A DNA stretch of 64,000 bases. Source: Bolinopsis microptera. Taxonomy: Eukaryota; Ctenophora; Tentaculata; Lobata; Bolinopsidae. Within the stretch, counting starts at the first letter, position 1, and each line of letters starts with the position of its first letter. The notes under the pieces are model-generated. The model saw only the letters and a list, made by a program, of their open reading frames with translations, searched no databases and was not told the origin of the DNA. Below are positions 9,564 through 23,100 of this stretch, in pieces. The position numbers and the translations under genes are program-made. The stretch covers positions 19,542,658 to 19,606,657 of the forward strand of contig NC_087073.1 in the NCBI RefSeq assembly GCF_026151205.1. The letters are read 5' to 3'.

Positions 9564-9648
9564 TGCTACAGAAAATGGTCCACAATACCATTAGGCCTAG
9601 ACAGTGTCTAGGCCTAATTGTAATGTGGACCATTTTCTGTCTGGTAGC
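9564..9648. repeat. 85-bp near-perfect hairpin
   Basis: Inverted repeat: tgctacagaaaatggtccac ... gtggaccattttctgt ... gtagca, with a gcctagacagtgtctaggc centre. Present also at 23263-23347, so it predates the segmental duplication. Likely a tiny MITE remnant or a structured transcript region. Confidence 0.7.
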
Positions 9649-10842
9649 AATCCACCAATCGCGATCTTGAGTCTTCCCTCTCTGAGAGCCCTTGGTGGTG
9701 GGAAGGCTTTTTATAAAGTTGCCACGATCATAGGCTAATGATCGAATAACTTGTACGCATACAGCAAGTTCTTAAAGTGCTAATGCTCTAATGCTATTCA
9801 AAGAGGTTGCTAGTATAATACAGATCATAGTTTTAAGCATCTATTTCAAGGAAACGGTGTGCCCACAAGAGCTCTCAGCTTATATTAGGACAATACGATG
9901 GGAGATAACATTTCATGGCCATTCAGATGACAGAACATTAGCGCTTTAGCACCGCCACCAGATGGACTTTTAAAGTGAATCTCTCCCTACCGAAAGAACG
10001 ATCGTTGCGAAAGAATGATTAGCCTGAGGTCATCTGGTAAGATCTCAATTATTTGCAATTTTACATAATTCAAACATTTATTTAGATAATAGTTAAAATA
10101 GGTTGTGACATTTAAATCAATAAAATTTGACGTCTAAAATAGTGAACAAATATTACTCTAATTTATTTTTAGTTCTTCAAAACTAAAAATCAATTAAGTG
10201 AAATCAAAAAACTGCCTCAATATGTGATTTGTTAACCGTTTAACGTAAACTAGTCAACCTAAAATTAAATCATATCTTAGTTCGCGAAAACGTCACAATT
10301 ATACAGGTCATGTTGAAAAGTAACTCTAAAGAACTATTCCATCACACATCAGCGGACCTCTGTTGCAACAAAAGACACCCATGTTAGCATAAGCAAAATT
10401 TGCCAAGTTTTCGTGTGTAAACATAGTTATCTAAACAACTTAACTACTTAACTTAAACTACTTAACTAAACATATTACGTCTGTAAACTTAAACAAAGTC
10501 TGATATCTAAACAGATTTAGAAGGTCTGGTATTGAGGAGCTTGTTGGAGCAGGTAGGACATGAGTAAGACTAAGAGGGGGTGGAGGAAGGGCTAGCGTGG
10601 GTGACAGAGTTATAGGAATCATAGGTCTCGGACTCTCGCTACTTGACTCATTCAAGTGCTGCTACTTTCGATTAACTCGTGAATTCTTGAGCATCAGATT
10701 TTAACAACTCTTTGTTTATATATAGTTCTCACGTTGCTAACTTTATAAGTTTGATCAGTCGGTTGATTTTAACCGCGGCGTTGATATTGTGTTCATAGCT
10801 AGGTTACAATCTTAATAACCTCCACGAGCGAGAGTTCAGTCT
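9649..10842. other. Spacer between copy B and copy A
   Basis: AT-rich intergenic DNA duplicated at 23348-24563. It should contain the copy B promoter and copy A 3' flank, but no element stands out. Confidence 0.5.
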
Positions 10843-11123
10843 CTAGTTGCCGTTCTCAATAACCAGACCGTTGACATGATGACCGTTTGTGGCTCCGTTG
10901 CCATTAGCAACTGGCTCTTGTGGCACAATAGTAGTCAGTCCCTGTTTCTTGTGAACAGTCTCCAGCTGTATAGCTACACTCGGGTAGACTAGCAGGGTTG
11001 CGAAGAAGTCCTCTAGAGGGTTCCCGTTTATATCGTACTCAGCTCGAACTGAGGATCTGAAGCTAGCCACCAGGGTCACAAACCCGATGTAGAATATCCA
11101 GGCAATGGCGTAGGAACCGGGCA
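10843..11123 (-). CDS. Copy A last exon: membrane helix and tail
   Basis: Reads PGSYAIAWIFYIGFVTLVAS, then RSSVRAEYDINGNPLEDFF and a Gly/Asn/His tail ending VIENGN. The hydrophobic helix followed by Arg suggests inside location of the tail. The acceptor is uncertain (gattgaag is the nearest). Paralogous exon at 24564-24868 has seven more residues before its stop. Confidence 0.65.
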
Positions 11124-14100
11124 CTTCAATCTCTACTATGTGTAGAGTTATCTAGCTCAACCTGAGGGAGTGTTCGGGTGGTGATGTGTGATCAGAAACC
11201 ATTGCACCTCATTGCAACCAATGTTAAATAAGTAAAAATCATTTTATGTTGTAAAAAATAATGATACAACTTATAACTTTTAGGAACTAAAGATACTTAT
11301 AATGCTATCTTAATGTGGATAAATCTTATAACTTAAAAGTTTTAAGAATTAGAGATAGTGATACTATAATGCTTCTTACCACAGAACGGAGGCAGCAATA
11401 GCAACCATTGTTGAACCCGTCTTCTGACCTCCCTGCCTCATGTTTGTCTTGTAGAGAACAAGTGGTCTGAAGGATTATTGGTTAATAGACACCCAAACAC
11501 GAAGTTATAAATGTGTTCGCTGCTTTTAACATATTAACACAGGACGTAATAAATGTTACTGAGAGACACTGGCAGTGGTCCATTCTAACCATGATTATGG
11601 GTTAATTTGGTCAAATTGATTGAACAATTTTTTTGAAAGATTTCGACGAAAAGAGTAATCCTCCGCTTTTTGTACTTACTGCTCATAGCTCATAAAATGG
11701 TCAACAAAGGATTCACATTTTGTCTTTTCAGTTGAACGGTTCGTTCCCGCTGAGCAAGGGTCTGAAACAAAGTGTTATAATATGATATAATAGCAATACA
11801 TCAAACCTTTGTTAAATCTTTGAATAGATTTTGAATTTAATTTAATGTTAAATACATATTTATAAATGAAATGTATTTAAAGTTTATTTGGGTTAGAAAC
11901 AACATCTGGGTCCCTACCATCGCACAAGATTATTCTCAATTTTCTTGTTGTGTTCCACAACTAACATTGAATAATGTTTATAAATGTTTAAAAACATAAA
12001 TGTGTCTCACAGTGATGGAGTTATGTGTCTTTTTTCAGGGTATTCATTACCATGAAGCTCGTTTCTGTAATCTGTATTCTGAAATGGTGATTTGATTGCT
12101 GAGTGACACATTATTTCTGATATTGTACATGTAATTTCTGGTAATCAACATAGTTCATGTACAAAATAAAATGTGGTCAAATTGAAAATAATTTAGATAA
12201 TAGCAATGTGTGTTAAACAGCGATCGAATTTTAGGAATACAGCACAATAAAAGTGTTGCAGTATATGACGAAAAAAAAACCACTTTAAGTGGACATTTTT
12301 CCTACTAATCTTGAATCCTCATAAATTAATTGGAGCTGATATTCTGTATCTTTCTTCCTGTTTATCTCTATTCTGTCAACATTCGTATAGACTTTATACA
12401 GCATCGTCTTCGCTCCTGGGATTGTTAATTAATAACTTGAGATAGGAGTAGATTATTATTGGACCTTATTAAGATCTTCTGGTTTTTGTCATTTGAAATG
12501 GAAATCACCGGATTTGCGGTTAGTTTCTAATATTTGCTAGACTATATCATCAAGGGTTTATGTTGTAACATTGAGCTAGATTCTACGTACATCTCACGAT
12601 TGTATTAAGTGTTTTAATTTAAACTTAATATATTTATGAAACAAAGTGTTTTACTATGTTATAATAACAATGCATTCGTTGAGATCTCAGAGCAGGTTAC
12701 CTCGATAAATTTTCTGGAGACCTCTGGGTACTGGGTTTCTGCTATCATACTTTTTCACCCGGGAAACGCAAACATAAATTTTCTTATTTAGATATCTAAG
12801 TTAGATTGCGGTATCATCTGAGCTACTGTTCATAGCCCATCAACTGTAAGATTAAATTAAATTAGTTTTCTATAGTAATATAACTAACTCTTCCCCTTAC
12901 GACATTATTTTACCCCCTTTAGTCGGTTGTGATGATACTATCCTGGTTGTATGAAGAGTTTAGTTATCCTTTTGTAGTGATGCTATGGTAATTTAGCATG
13001 TTCGCTTCTACAATACCTGTATTTATACACTCGGGTTCATTAAAATCGAAAATAAATTCCGTTCCTGAGGTGCAGGTCACCTCGGTGCTCCCTTTATTGA
13101 GAGCTCTGGATTCAATACAATACACTTCCACCACAGTTCCTGGGACTACTGGGAACTGTGTTGATGTTCTGATCGCAGTTCTCCACTCAGCCTTCAGTCC
13201 CGTACAGCTCACTGTCGATATGTCATATTAAATCACGTTGAACTAATTAATTGGGTTGTGTGATACAATTATAAGAGTTATTTTGACGGTTTCTTATGTT
13301 CTCTTCCGCGATTTAGTTTTCCTGTCCCAACCCAAACCCTTTCATGCAACCTCTAACATAATTATAATATCGTTTGCTCGGGGGTCATAGTCTCAAAAAC
13401 TGTATACAGTTTACCATTCTGTAGCACAGTTAATTCAAATTTAAAACACAACAATAACATAAAATTTAAAATTATCTTACCACAGCCAGTTTTGTCAGAG
13501 TTTGGTTTCCATCCAGCGTCACATGTCTCACAGCTTGTCATAGCATCATTGCGATATGTTCCTTCCCCACACGGCTCTGGAATTATAACGTTACAACTGG
13601 AAAATCGTTGTGGAAGATAAGAAAATCGTTATTATATAAGTACTTAAGTACACTTCAGATGTGTTACAATAACATTAGATTTAAAACAATATGTGACAAA
13701 TTAAATATCCACACAACCACAGTTTTTTGATAGAATTATTACCAACCAGATTCTTACGGTTCTTGTCTTTTCGTATCACAAATTTGCCTTCTTGATTCTA
13801 AGCCCTATCTGGCGCCTTATCCTTATCCCGTTTTAACCCTTGGCCTATCTTTGCCCATCTATATATAAATATAATCATCTCAGCTCGGTTCTTGTTAACA
13901 ATTCTTACCACATTTTGTTCTCCCTGAGTTTCGTTCCTGGCCAAGTTCACAAGTTGTACACAAGGCTGCTCCTTCTGAACTGATCGTGTTATCAGGACAT
14001 TCTTCACATGTGTTCATTTCAATGTTCTTGTAGCTTCCAGCTGGACATGGCTCTGAAGAATTAAGAAATCTTTAAACAGAAATTCGTTTGAACTACCTTA

Positions 14101-17100
14101 TTAAGAAGTTATTGTGAGTACCAATATCCTTGGTTTTCATTCTATAGCACAGTTAATTCAAATTTAAAACATAACCATAATATTAAATATAAGTTTTAAA
14201 GTTATCTTACCACAGGCTGTTGTGTCAGAGTTTGGTTTCCATCCAGCGTCACATGTCTCACAGCTTGTCATAGCATCATTCCGATATGTTCCTTCTCCAC
14301 ACGGCTCTGGAATTATAACGTTACATTTACAACTGGCAAATCATAGTGGAAGATAAGAAAATCGTTGTTATATAAGTACTTAAGGGGGCATACACCAAAA
14401 CAGTGGTTTGTGCCGTCCAGACCAAATGACCTCATAGGCAGTTCAGTGACCTTCTAGCGCACCGTTTCCACACCAAAAAAAATTATTTTGAGAATACCCA
14501 TTTTTGTAATCGAGCATTTCCTGGTTAAGAGTGTAATTTTCGGAAAAAATTATTTTGTGGTTGAGACGCTATAAGTTAATCATTTCTTGCGGTATCAGGT
14601 TGAAATTTTGCTCGCCGTTTATTCACATCTATGTCAAGGTGTGTGTAAAATCTTGATATCGTATCTAAAAAGGCTGTTGTGTTATGAATTTTTAAAGTCA
14701 AAAAGCTAAAATTGTCCTTTTCAGGCTTATTTTAACAAAAAGTCAGTCAGGGAAGATCGGATTATTTGATGCTTGACATCAAATTGTTCTCTGAATTCTG
14801 GCGCAGTTTTTGATGCCCTCAAAAATGTTTTTACTCATTCACCTTCTGATCTATTGGACCTCAAAGCCAAACAACAAATTTAGGCACATTTTTCGTTTTT
14901 AATATTTACTGATTTTTCTAAAATTTTGATAGGAATGTGCTAGTGACTTTTTGAAGGGTGCAAAATAACCGCAACTAGCACATTTATATATGAGTTATGA
15001 ACAACAAAACACCCTAAAATGCTTCCCTTTGAAGTTATGGGAGAAAATGTGATTTTTTATCTGCAAAGCCAAAAAATCACATTTTCTCCCATAACTTCAA
15101 AGGTAAGCATTTTAGGGTGTTTTTTTGTTCATAACTCATATATAAATGTGCTAGTTGCGGTTATTTTGCACCCTTCAAAAAGTCACTAGCACATTCCTAT
15201 TAAAATTTTAGAAAAATCAGTAAATATTAAAAACGAAAAATGTGCCTAAATTTGTTGTTTGGCTTTGAGGTCCAAAAGATCAGAAGGTGAATGAGTAAAA
15301 ACATTTTTGAGGGCATCAAAAACTGCGCCAGAATTCAGAGAACAATTTGATGCCAAGCATCAAATAATCCGATCTTCCCTGACTGACTTTTTGTTAAAAT
15401 AAGCCTGAAAAGGACAATTTTAGCTTTTTGACTTTACAAATTCATAACACACCAGCCTTTTTAGATACGATATCAAGATTTTACACACACCTTGACATAG
15501 ATGTAAATAAACGGCGAGCAAAATTTCAACCCGATACCGCAAGAAATGATTAACTTATAGCGTCTCAACCACAAAATAATTTTTTCCGAAAATTGCACTC
15601 TTAACCAGGAAATGCTCGATTACAAAAATGGGTATTCTCAAAATATTTTTTTTTGGTGTGGAAACGGTGCGCTAGAAGGTCACTGAACTGCCTATGAGGT
15701 CATTTGGTCTGGACAGATTTGGTGTATGCCCCCTTAAGTACAGTTCAGATGTGTTACAATAACATTAGATTTAAACAATATTTGACAAATTAAATATCCG
15801 CACAACCACGGTTTTTTTGATAGAATTATTACCACCCAGACTCTTACGGTTCTTGTCTTTTCGTTCCACAAATTTGCCTTCTTGATTCTAAGCCATATCT
15901 GGCGCCTTATCCTTATCCCATCTTAACCCTTAGCCTATCTTTGCCCGTTTATATATAGATATAATCATCTCAGCTCGGTTCTTGTTACCAATTCTTACCA
16001 CATTTTGTTCTCCCTGAGTTTCGTTCGTGGCCAAGTTCACAAGTTGTACACAAGGCTGCTCCTTCTGAACTGATCGTGTTATCAGGACATTCTTCACATG
16101 TGTTCATTTCAATGTTCTTGTAGCTTCCAGCTGGACATGGCTCTGAAGAATTAAGAAATCTTTAAACAGCAATTCGTTTGAACTACCTTATTAAGAAGTT
16201 ATTGTGAGTACCAATATCCTCGGTTTTCATTCTATAGCACAGTTTATTCAAATTTAAAACATAACCATAATATTAAATATAAGCTTTAAAGTTATCTTAC
16301 CACAGGCTGTTTTGTCAGAGTTTGGTGTCAATCCAGCGTCACATGTCTCACAGCTTGTCATAGCATCATTCCGATATGTTCTTTCTCCACACGGCTCTGG
16401 AATTATAACGTTACAACTGGCAAATCGTAGTGGAAGATAAAAAAATCGTTATTATATAAGTACTTAAGTACACTTCAGATGTGTTACAATAACATTAGAT
16501 TTAAAACAATATGTGACAAATTAAATATCCACACAACCACAGTTTTTTGATAGAATTATTACCAACCAGATTCTTACGGTTCTTGTCTTTTCGTATCACA
16601 AATTTGCCTTCTTGAATCTAAGCCCTATCTGGCGCCTTATCCTTATCCCGTCTTAACCCTTAGCCTATCTTTGCCCATTTACATATAGATATAATCATCT
16701 CAGCTCGGTTCTTGTTAACAATTCTTACCACATTTTGTTCTCCCTGAGTTTCGTTCCTGGCCAAGTTCACAAGTTTTACACAAGGCTGCTCCTTCTGAAC
16801 TGATCGTGTTATCAGGACATTCTTCACATGTGTTCATCGCAATGTTCTTGTAGCTTCCAGCTGGACATGGCTCTGAAGAATTAGGAAATCTTTAAGCAGC
16901 AATTCGTTTGAAATACCTTATTAAGAAGTTATTGTGTCTGAGTACCAATATCCTCGGTTTTCATTCTATAGCACAGTTAATTTAAATTTATAACATAACC
17001 ATAATATTAAATATAAGCTTTAAAGTTATCTTACCACAGGCTGTTTTGTCAGAGTTTGGTGTCAATCCAGCGTCACATGTCTCACAGCTTGTCATAGCAT

Positions 17101-20100
17101 CATTCCGATATGTTCCTTCTCCACACGGCTCTGGAATTATAACGTTACAACTAACAACTGGCAAATCGTAGTGGAAGATAAGAAAATCGTTATTATATAA
17201 TTAGTACTTAAGTACACTTCAGATGTGTTACAATAACATTAGATTTAAAACAATATGTGACAAATTAAATATCCACACAACCACGATTTTTTAATAGAAT
17301 TATTACCACCCAGATTCTTACGGTTCTTGTCTTTTCGTATCACAAATATGCTTTCTTGCATCTAAGCCCTATCTGGCGCCTTATCCTTATCCCGTTTTAA
17401 CCATTAGCCTATCTTTGCCCATTTGGTTCACGTACTGTAGTGCGACACGTACTTTAGTGCGACACGTACCCTAGTGCGAAACCTCCAAGATCGACACTGT
17501 CGCACTAGAGTACGCTACCTGGATCGTAGTGCGACACGTACCCTAGTGCGACAGAGAATTTTCAAGGCCGACACTGTCGCACTACAGTGCGTTACTTGGA
17601 CTGTAGTGCGATACGAACTAAAGTGCGACATTTTAAAGTTTTAATGACAAGAGTGTCATCTGAAAGTACTTTTGTTCTGCTGAGGTCTCTGCGTTGTATT
17701 CCGGGACTAGGTCATGTTGCTGCATCTTCCTCCAAAATGCTTGCTTGTGGTGGAAGAAGCATCCTTTCTTGGTGGTAGTGGGCCAGGTTGTCTCCCCAGC
17801 GTTTATCAGGGCTCTCTCGCAGTCACTCATGACAGATTGAGGGTCGACTCCAAATGCAAGGAGCTCATCCAAGAGGGCTTCATAATGAGCCTGTGTCTTT
17901 CCGGGGAGTAAGCCGAATGCAAGGGGAATTCAGTGCATCGCCAGTAAGTCTTGTCGTCGCGCTTCTTATCCAGGCAGTAGCGGTATCCGTCGTGGATAAG
18001 GTTTCTTGAACCAGTAGTGCGTCCAGAAATGAAGATGATTGAAGAAGACATGTTGATGTTGTTCGATGCTTTGGTAGAATCATCGTGACCTTATTTATGG
18101 CCCAAGCATATGAACTTGTTATCCAAATCGGAGATATACGATGCGTGTAATAGGAAAGAGGATCATATGCTGCTTAAGAGTTACCCAGTGGATCACACAC
18201 TGCATACGTGGCTTGAACTGACCCGAAGGAATTATGATCAGTGGATAACTTCGAAACACGTGATGTGAACCGACGAATCGTATTCGCAAGATCACTTCAA
18301 AATAAGTGACGTGAACCGGCCCGACAAATCCATAAAAAGGATAGGATGTACGCACTAGAGTACGCTACCTGGATCGTAGTGCGACACGTACTGTAGTGCG
18401 ACAGAGGGTGTTTTTGTTGGACTTCGCACTAGAGTACGTGTCGCACTAGAGTACGTGTCGCACTACAGTACGATTACCGCCCATTTACATATAGATATAA
18501 TCATCTCAGCTCGGTTCTTGTTAACAATTCTTACCACATTTTGTTTTCCCTGAGTTTCGTTCCTGGCCAAGTTCACAAGTTGTACACAAGGCTGCTCCTT
18601 CTAAACTGATCGTGTTATCAGGACATTCTTCACATGTGTTCATCTCAATGTTCTTGTAGCTTCCAGCTGGACATGGCTCTGAAGAATTAGGAAATCTTTA
18701 AACAGCAATTCGTTTGGACTACCTTATTAAGAAGTTATTGTGAGTACCAATATCCTCAGTTTTCATTCTACAGTTTTCATAGCACAGTTAATTCAAATTT
18801 AAAACACAATATGCGAAAAATTAAATATTCACATATTCCACGGTTTTTCGAGGAAATGATCGCTACCCAGACTCTTGCGGTTCATGTCTTTTCGTACCAC
18901 GAATTTTCCTTCTTGATTCTAAGCTCAATACTAATTCAAATTGTTATCAGTTATTAGAGTTAACGCTAAAAATTCGCCTCATCAACAAACTATGAAGCAC
19001 AATGCACATTGTACAATGTACAATGCACATACTGTGTAAACTCTGCAAAATAAATATTGAACCAAAACAGTTTTGAGTTTGTTTGGTAAAATAACTTTAT
19101 ACTGCTTATGTTCAAAATATTTTGTAAAAACATCAGTTTTCGATTAATAATTGTTTCAACCTTTAGTAGCTGAAAATGGCTTGTCTCTATGATGTCTACT
19201 ACAAAATATGCAATAATTCTAAATTATAGTTAGCTATTTTGCAATCCGCTATCGCCAATATGATTATAACTCTGCCTTCAGTGAAAGAATGGTATTTTAT
19301 CTCATTTAGAGGACAGATAAAATTATGACCAAGCTTTGATAAGTTACTAGAGAACCCGTGGTCACAGGGAGGAAGCTAATAGTATTTTTTGTTAGTAAGT
19401 TTAAATCGCGTCAAAAAATATACTACACAACCGAAGATACAGCCGATTAAAATGTTGCTTGCACTAAACACAACGTAATATCAACAAAACTGATAAAAAT
19501 GCCCTTCTAACAATCTTTGCACGTGCACGTGCGACGTGCGTGTTAAAACCCTCGTTACCATGGTTACTTTGCAACCTTTAGCTTTTTACCTAAAGCAAAG
19601 TAATTTGCACGTGGGTGGTTGTACAGACAGACATTCTACAAAAAGAATCTTTTGAATTATAATATTGATAAATAACAATATGCTAACTATCCTAAATCCC
19701 ATATATCCTATATGTAATGTGTTATATTATGTTAAATTTTGTAGATATCATTGAGCATAAGCAGTGATACAACGTATCTCGGGATGATCCGCAGAGTCTC
19801 GACTAGTTTCGGCTTACCGCCATCAACAGGATCGATGAATCATCTAGCGGGAAATTTGAAATCAATTATCAATAAACAACATTCCGAAAGTATAAAAGTA
19901 AAATTCAAAAGAAAAAGTCAGTAGGAAAATGTACGAAGTAGGTAATGTAAATAAGGTAACTACTGTGAAAGCATGGAGTGGGCCAAAACAACTACAAAAC
20001 GTGCAGAGTAAGACTGAACTGAGATAGGAAGTTAAAAGGAGGAAACACGTTCGCAAGCAAAAAGTACACTTTACTGCTAATAACCTAAGAGAGAGTGTGT

Positions 20101-23100
20101 GTAAGTGTAAAGGGTAAAAATAGCCAAACATCGGACCTAATTCCCGGTAACTTTGCTCCTATTTAACCCAATAATCCTCGCTTTAAATTTCTCGATATAA
20201 ATATCTTCAAACATGTTAAGTTCCTCTCTACTACATTGTTTAATAATACCCAAATTAAAATTGCTTAATTTCTCAGAAAGTTTGTCTTGGTGCATTTCAG
20301 ATATGTGCATGGAAAGGGCCGATTTAGTGTAACAACCTGGTTTAAAAGCTGCCCTGTGGCTGTTCATTCGTGTGCTTAAAGTCAACCAGGTTTGGCCGAA
20401 ATAAAAGCCACTATCGCACAGTTTACATTGGGCTACATAAATCACGTTTTCATTACTACAGTTAAGCCGCATGTCAATTCTGATAATCTGTTTGTTAACT
20501 GTCAAAGTACCATTTGCTGTTCCACTAGTTAGCTTGCATGTAAGACAGCGAGGTCTATTGCAAGCTTGTGATGTTATGTCCGCCGTATTGATGGAGTTGG
20601 GTGCTGAGTCAGCAGGTGTTGTCGCAAATCTCCGCCTCTTGAACATTTCATCTGCGATGTTGTTGTCCCTTCTGTGAGCTATTGTTATGGATACCTGCTT
20701 ACCAATGATATGCTCAATAGTTTGTTTCTTATCTTCAAGGAAGCTCCTGATTTCGTTGAGTTCCTTGCAGTACTGTGTTGAGAGGATCAAGTTGCAGTGT
20801 TCACTATTTGGCATAGACTCATTGAGTCTCATACCAATGAGTCTATGCCAACTAGTGGAACAGCAAATGGTACTTTGACAGTTAACAAACAGATTATCAG
20901 AATTGACATGCGGCTTAACTGTAGTAATGAAAACGTGATTTATGTAGCCCAATGTAAACTGTGCGATAGTGGCTTTTATTTCGGCCAAACCTGGTTGACT
21001 TTAAGCACACGAATGAACAGCCACAGGGCAGCTTTTAAACCAGGTTGTTACACTAAATCGGCCCTTTCCATGCACATATCTGAAATGCACCAAGACAAAC
21101 TTTCTGAGAAATTAAGCAATTTTAATTTGGGTATTATTAAACAATGTAGTAGAGAGGAACTTAACATGTTTGAAGATATTTATATCGAGAAATTTAAAGC
21201 GAGGATTATTGGGTTAAATAGGAGCAAAGTTACCGGGAATTAGGTCCGATGTTTGGCTATTTTTACCCTTTACACTTACACACACTCTCTCTTAGGTTAT
21301 TAGCAGTAAAGTGTACTTTTTGCTTGCGAACGTGTTTCCTCCTTTTAACTTCCTATCTCAGTTCAGTCTTACTCTGCACGTTTTGTAGTTGTTTTGGCCC
21401 ACTCCATGCTTTCACAGTAGTTACCTTATTTACATTACCTACTTCGTACATTTTCCTACTGACTTTTTCTTTTGAATTTTACTTTTATACTTTCGGAATG
21501 TTGTTTATTGATAATTGATTTCAAATTTCCCGCTAGATGATTCATCGATCCTGTTGATGGCGGTAAGCCAAAACTAGTCGAGACTCTGCGGATCATCCCG
21601 AGATACGTTGTATCACTGCTTATGCTCAATGATATCTAAAAAATCTTAAGATCCTAACGTATTTTATCTTGGGAGGATTGCGGCTAATTAACACCCTTGC
21701 TGGACAATCTCTACTTTCCTTAACGTCAGCGAAAGCTTTATCAAAATATTATGTTAAATAACGCACTTGAAATTTAGACATAAAAACACGTAATCACGAG
21801 CTTACGAGAGAATCAGCAAGGTGGTTTATTCATATATTAGAGTTATTGTTACTTTGTTAAACCAATGCTTGTTGTTATTAGTCACCTGGTTGTGCTCTGT
21901 AGTAATCAGGTGCTGTGGAAGTTAACTTTATCTTTGCTACGTCTTTACTCCAGTACGTGCTCCAATCACTGTCTATACACGTTGTGTCTGAGAACAGGAT
22001 GTTGAGCACCTCCACCTCGTTACAGTGTATCACTAGTCTGACACCTGCAGTTCTGGTTAGAGTGATGCGCCAAACCTTGTCAGTAGGAGAGGGGGGATTA
22101 ACAGGGAAGTTAGTGTAGGATTCGTCGCACCAGTTGAGACGGTAGTTTAGAGTAGGGGAGAAGTGGAGGTCGACTATTCCTACATAATCTCCCCCAGCAG
22201 AGTAACATCTCACTATCGCATTATCGTGACTCCCCAGCACACTATCAGTTTTAATTTCTAAAGGTGTCGACTCAAGATCCCACTCTATTTCCACATCTCG
22301 CTGCACTGGTAACCAACCTGTTAATTGTATGTTTAACTCATGACTACTGAGCAACGATTTATGTTATCATGAATTTAAGGAGGAGGTGTTCAGTGTTGTA
22401 GCAAAATTGTAAAGGAATTGCAAGAATGTCGCCCAGAATTTAAGGGCCCAACCATACTATGACAACCATACTATGACAGTTGTCACCATGATTGTTGTCA
22501 TAGTGAGGTCAGATGTAATGCCAACAGGCACGACAGTCATGACCAGAGGTACGTAGTGTGTTTAGAGGCCGTGCAAAGGATACGTGACAACTCCTCAGGC
22601 ACGTCGGGCACGTCTTTTCGTCACGATTACCTTATAAGGTCAATATTTTACGTGATATGGACATTGGCAGTACAGACTTATTTTGCAATTGCAAAGATAG
22701 TACAGATCCACGTATCCGTCTGAAACTCGATCTACTGACACAAGAAGCTTCCAAAGGATTTATGACGTTTTTAGGTTTAATTTTTAGGTTTCAATCGGTT
22801 AAATGAGTAAAACTGTAACCCTAACGAAAAATTATACCAACTTCCTTATATGTTCATATCACGTGATCGTGACTTTTTTATGGTTTTGAATGCCTTTGAG
22901 CGTTAATTTTAATGTTTGTTTAAAATTATATGTCCCTTCACACAATGTCCGGTCAAATAACGTCCGATAAGGTAAATTCAAAAATAGTAACATACTATTT
23001 TCGTCAGCAGCAGCGACCCCCGGCCCCCTAATGAAGACAGTCAGGATCAAGATGGTCAAGATGTCCTTGGTGCTGACCATTGTGAACTCTTCAGAAACCC

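Larger units (their letters stand above)
19738..21745. mobile_element. Penelope-like element, head-to-head inverted
   Basis: A 2008-bp insertion with a 14-bp target duplication atattatgttaaat (19724-19737 and 21746-21759); copy B at 7919-7935 shows the empty site. It consists of two almost identical inverted arms (about 19745-20529 and 20851-21636) around a 320-bp centre. Each arm encodes the same GIY-YIG C-terminal half of a Penelope protein and ends in the same 3' region with a hammerhead-like fold. About 110 bp at the right end (21637-21745) is unpaired. Strongly 5'-truncated: no reverse transcriptase domain is left. Confidence 0.85.

Noticed and set aside
20815-20988. N-terminal extension of the minus-strand Penelope ORF
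   Set aside because: It is the antisense of the other inverted arm, so not native coding sequence.
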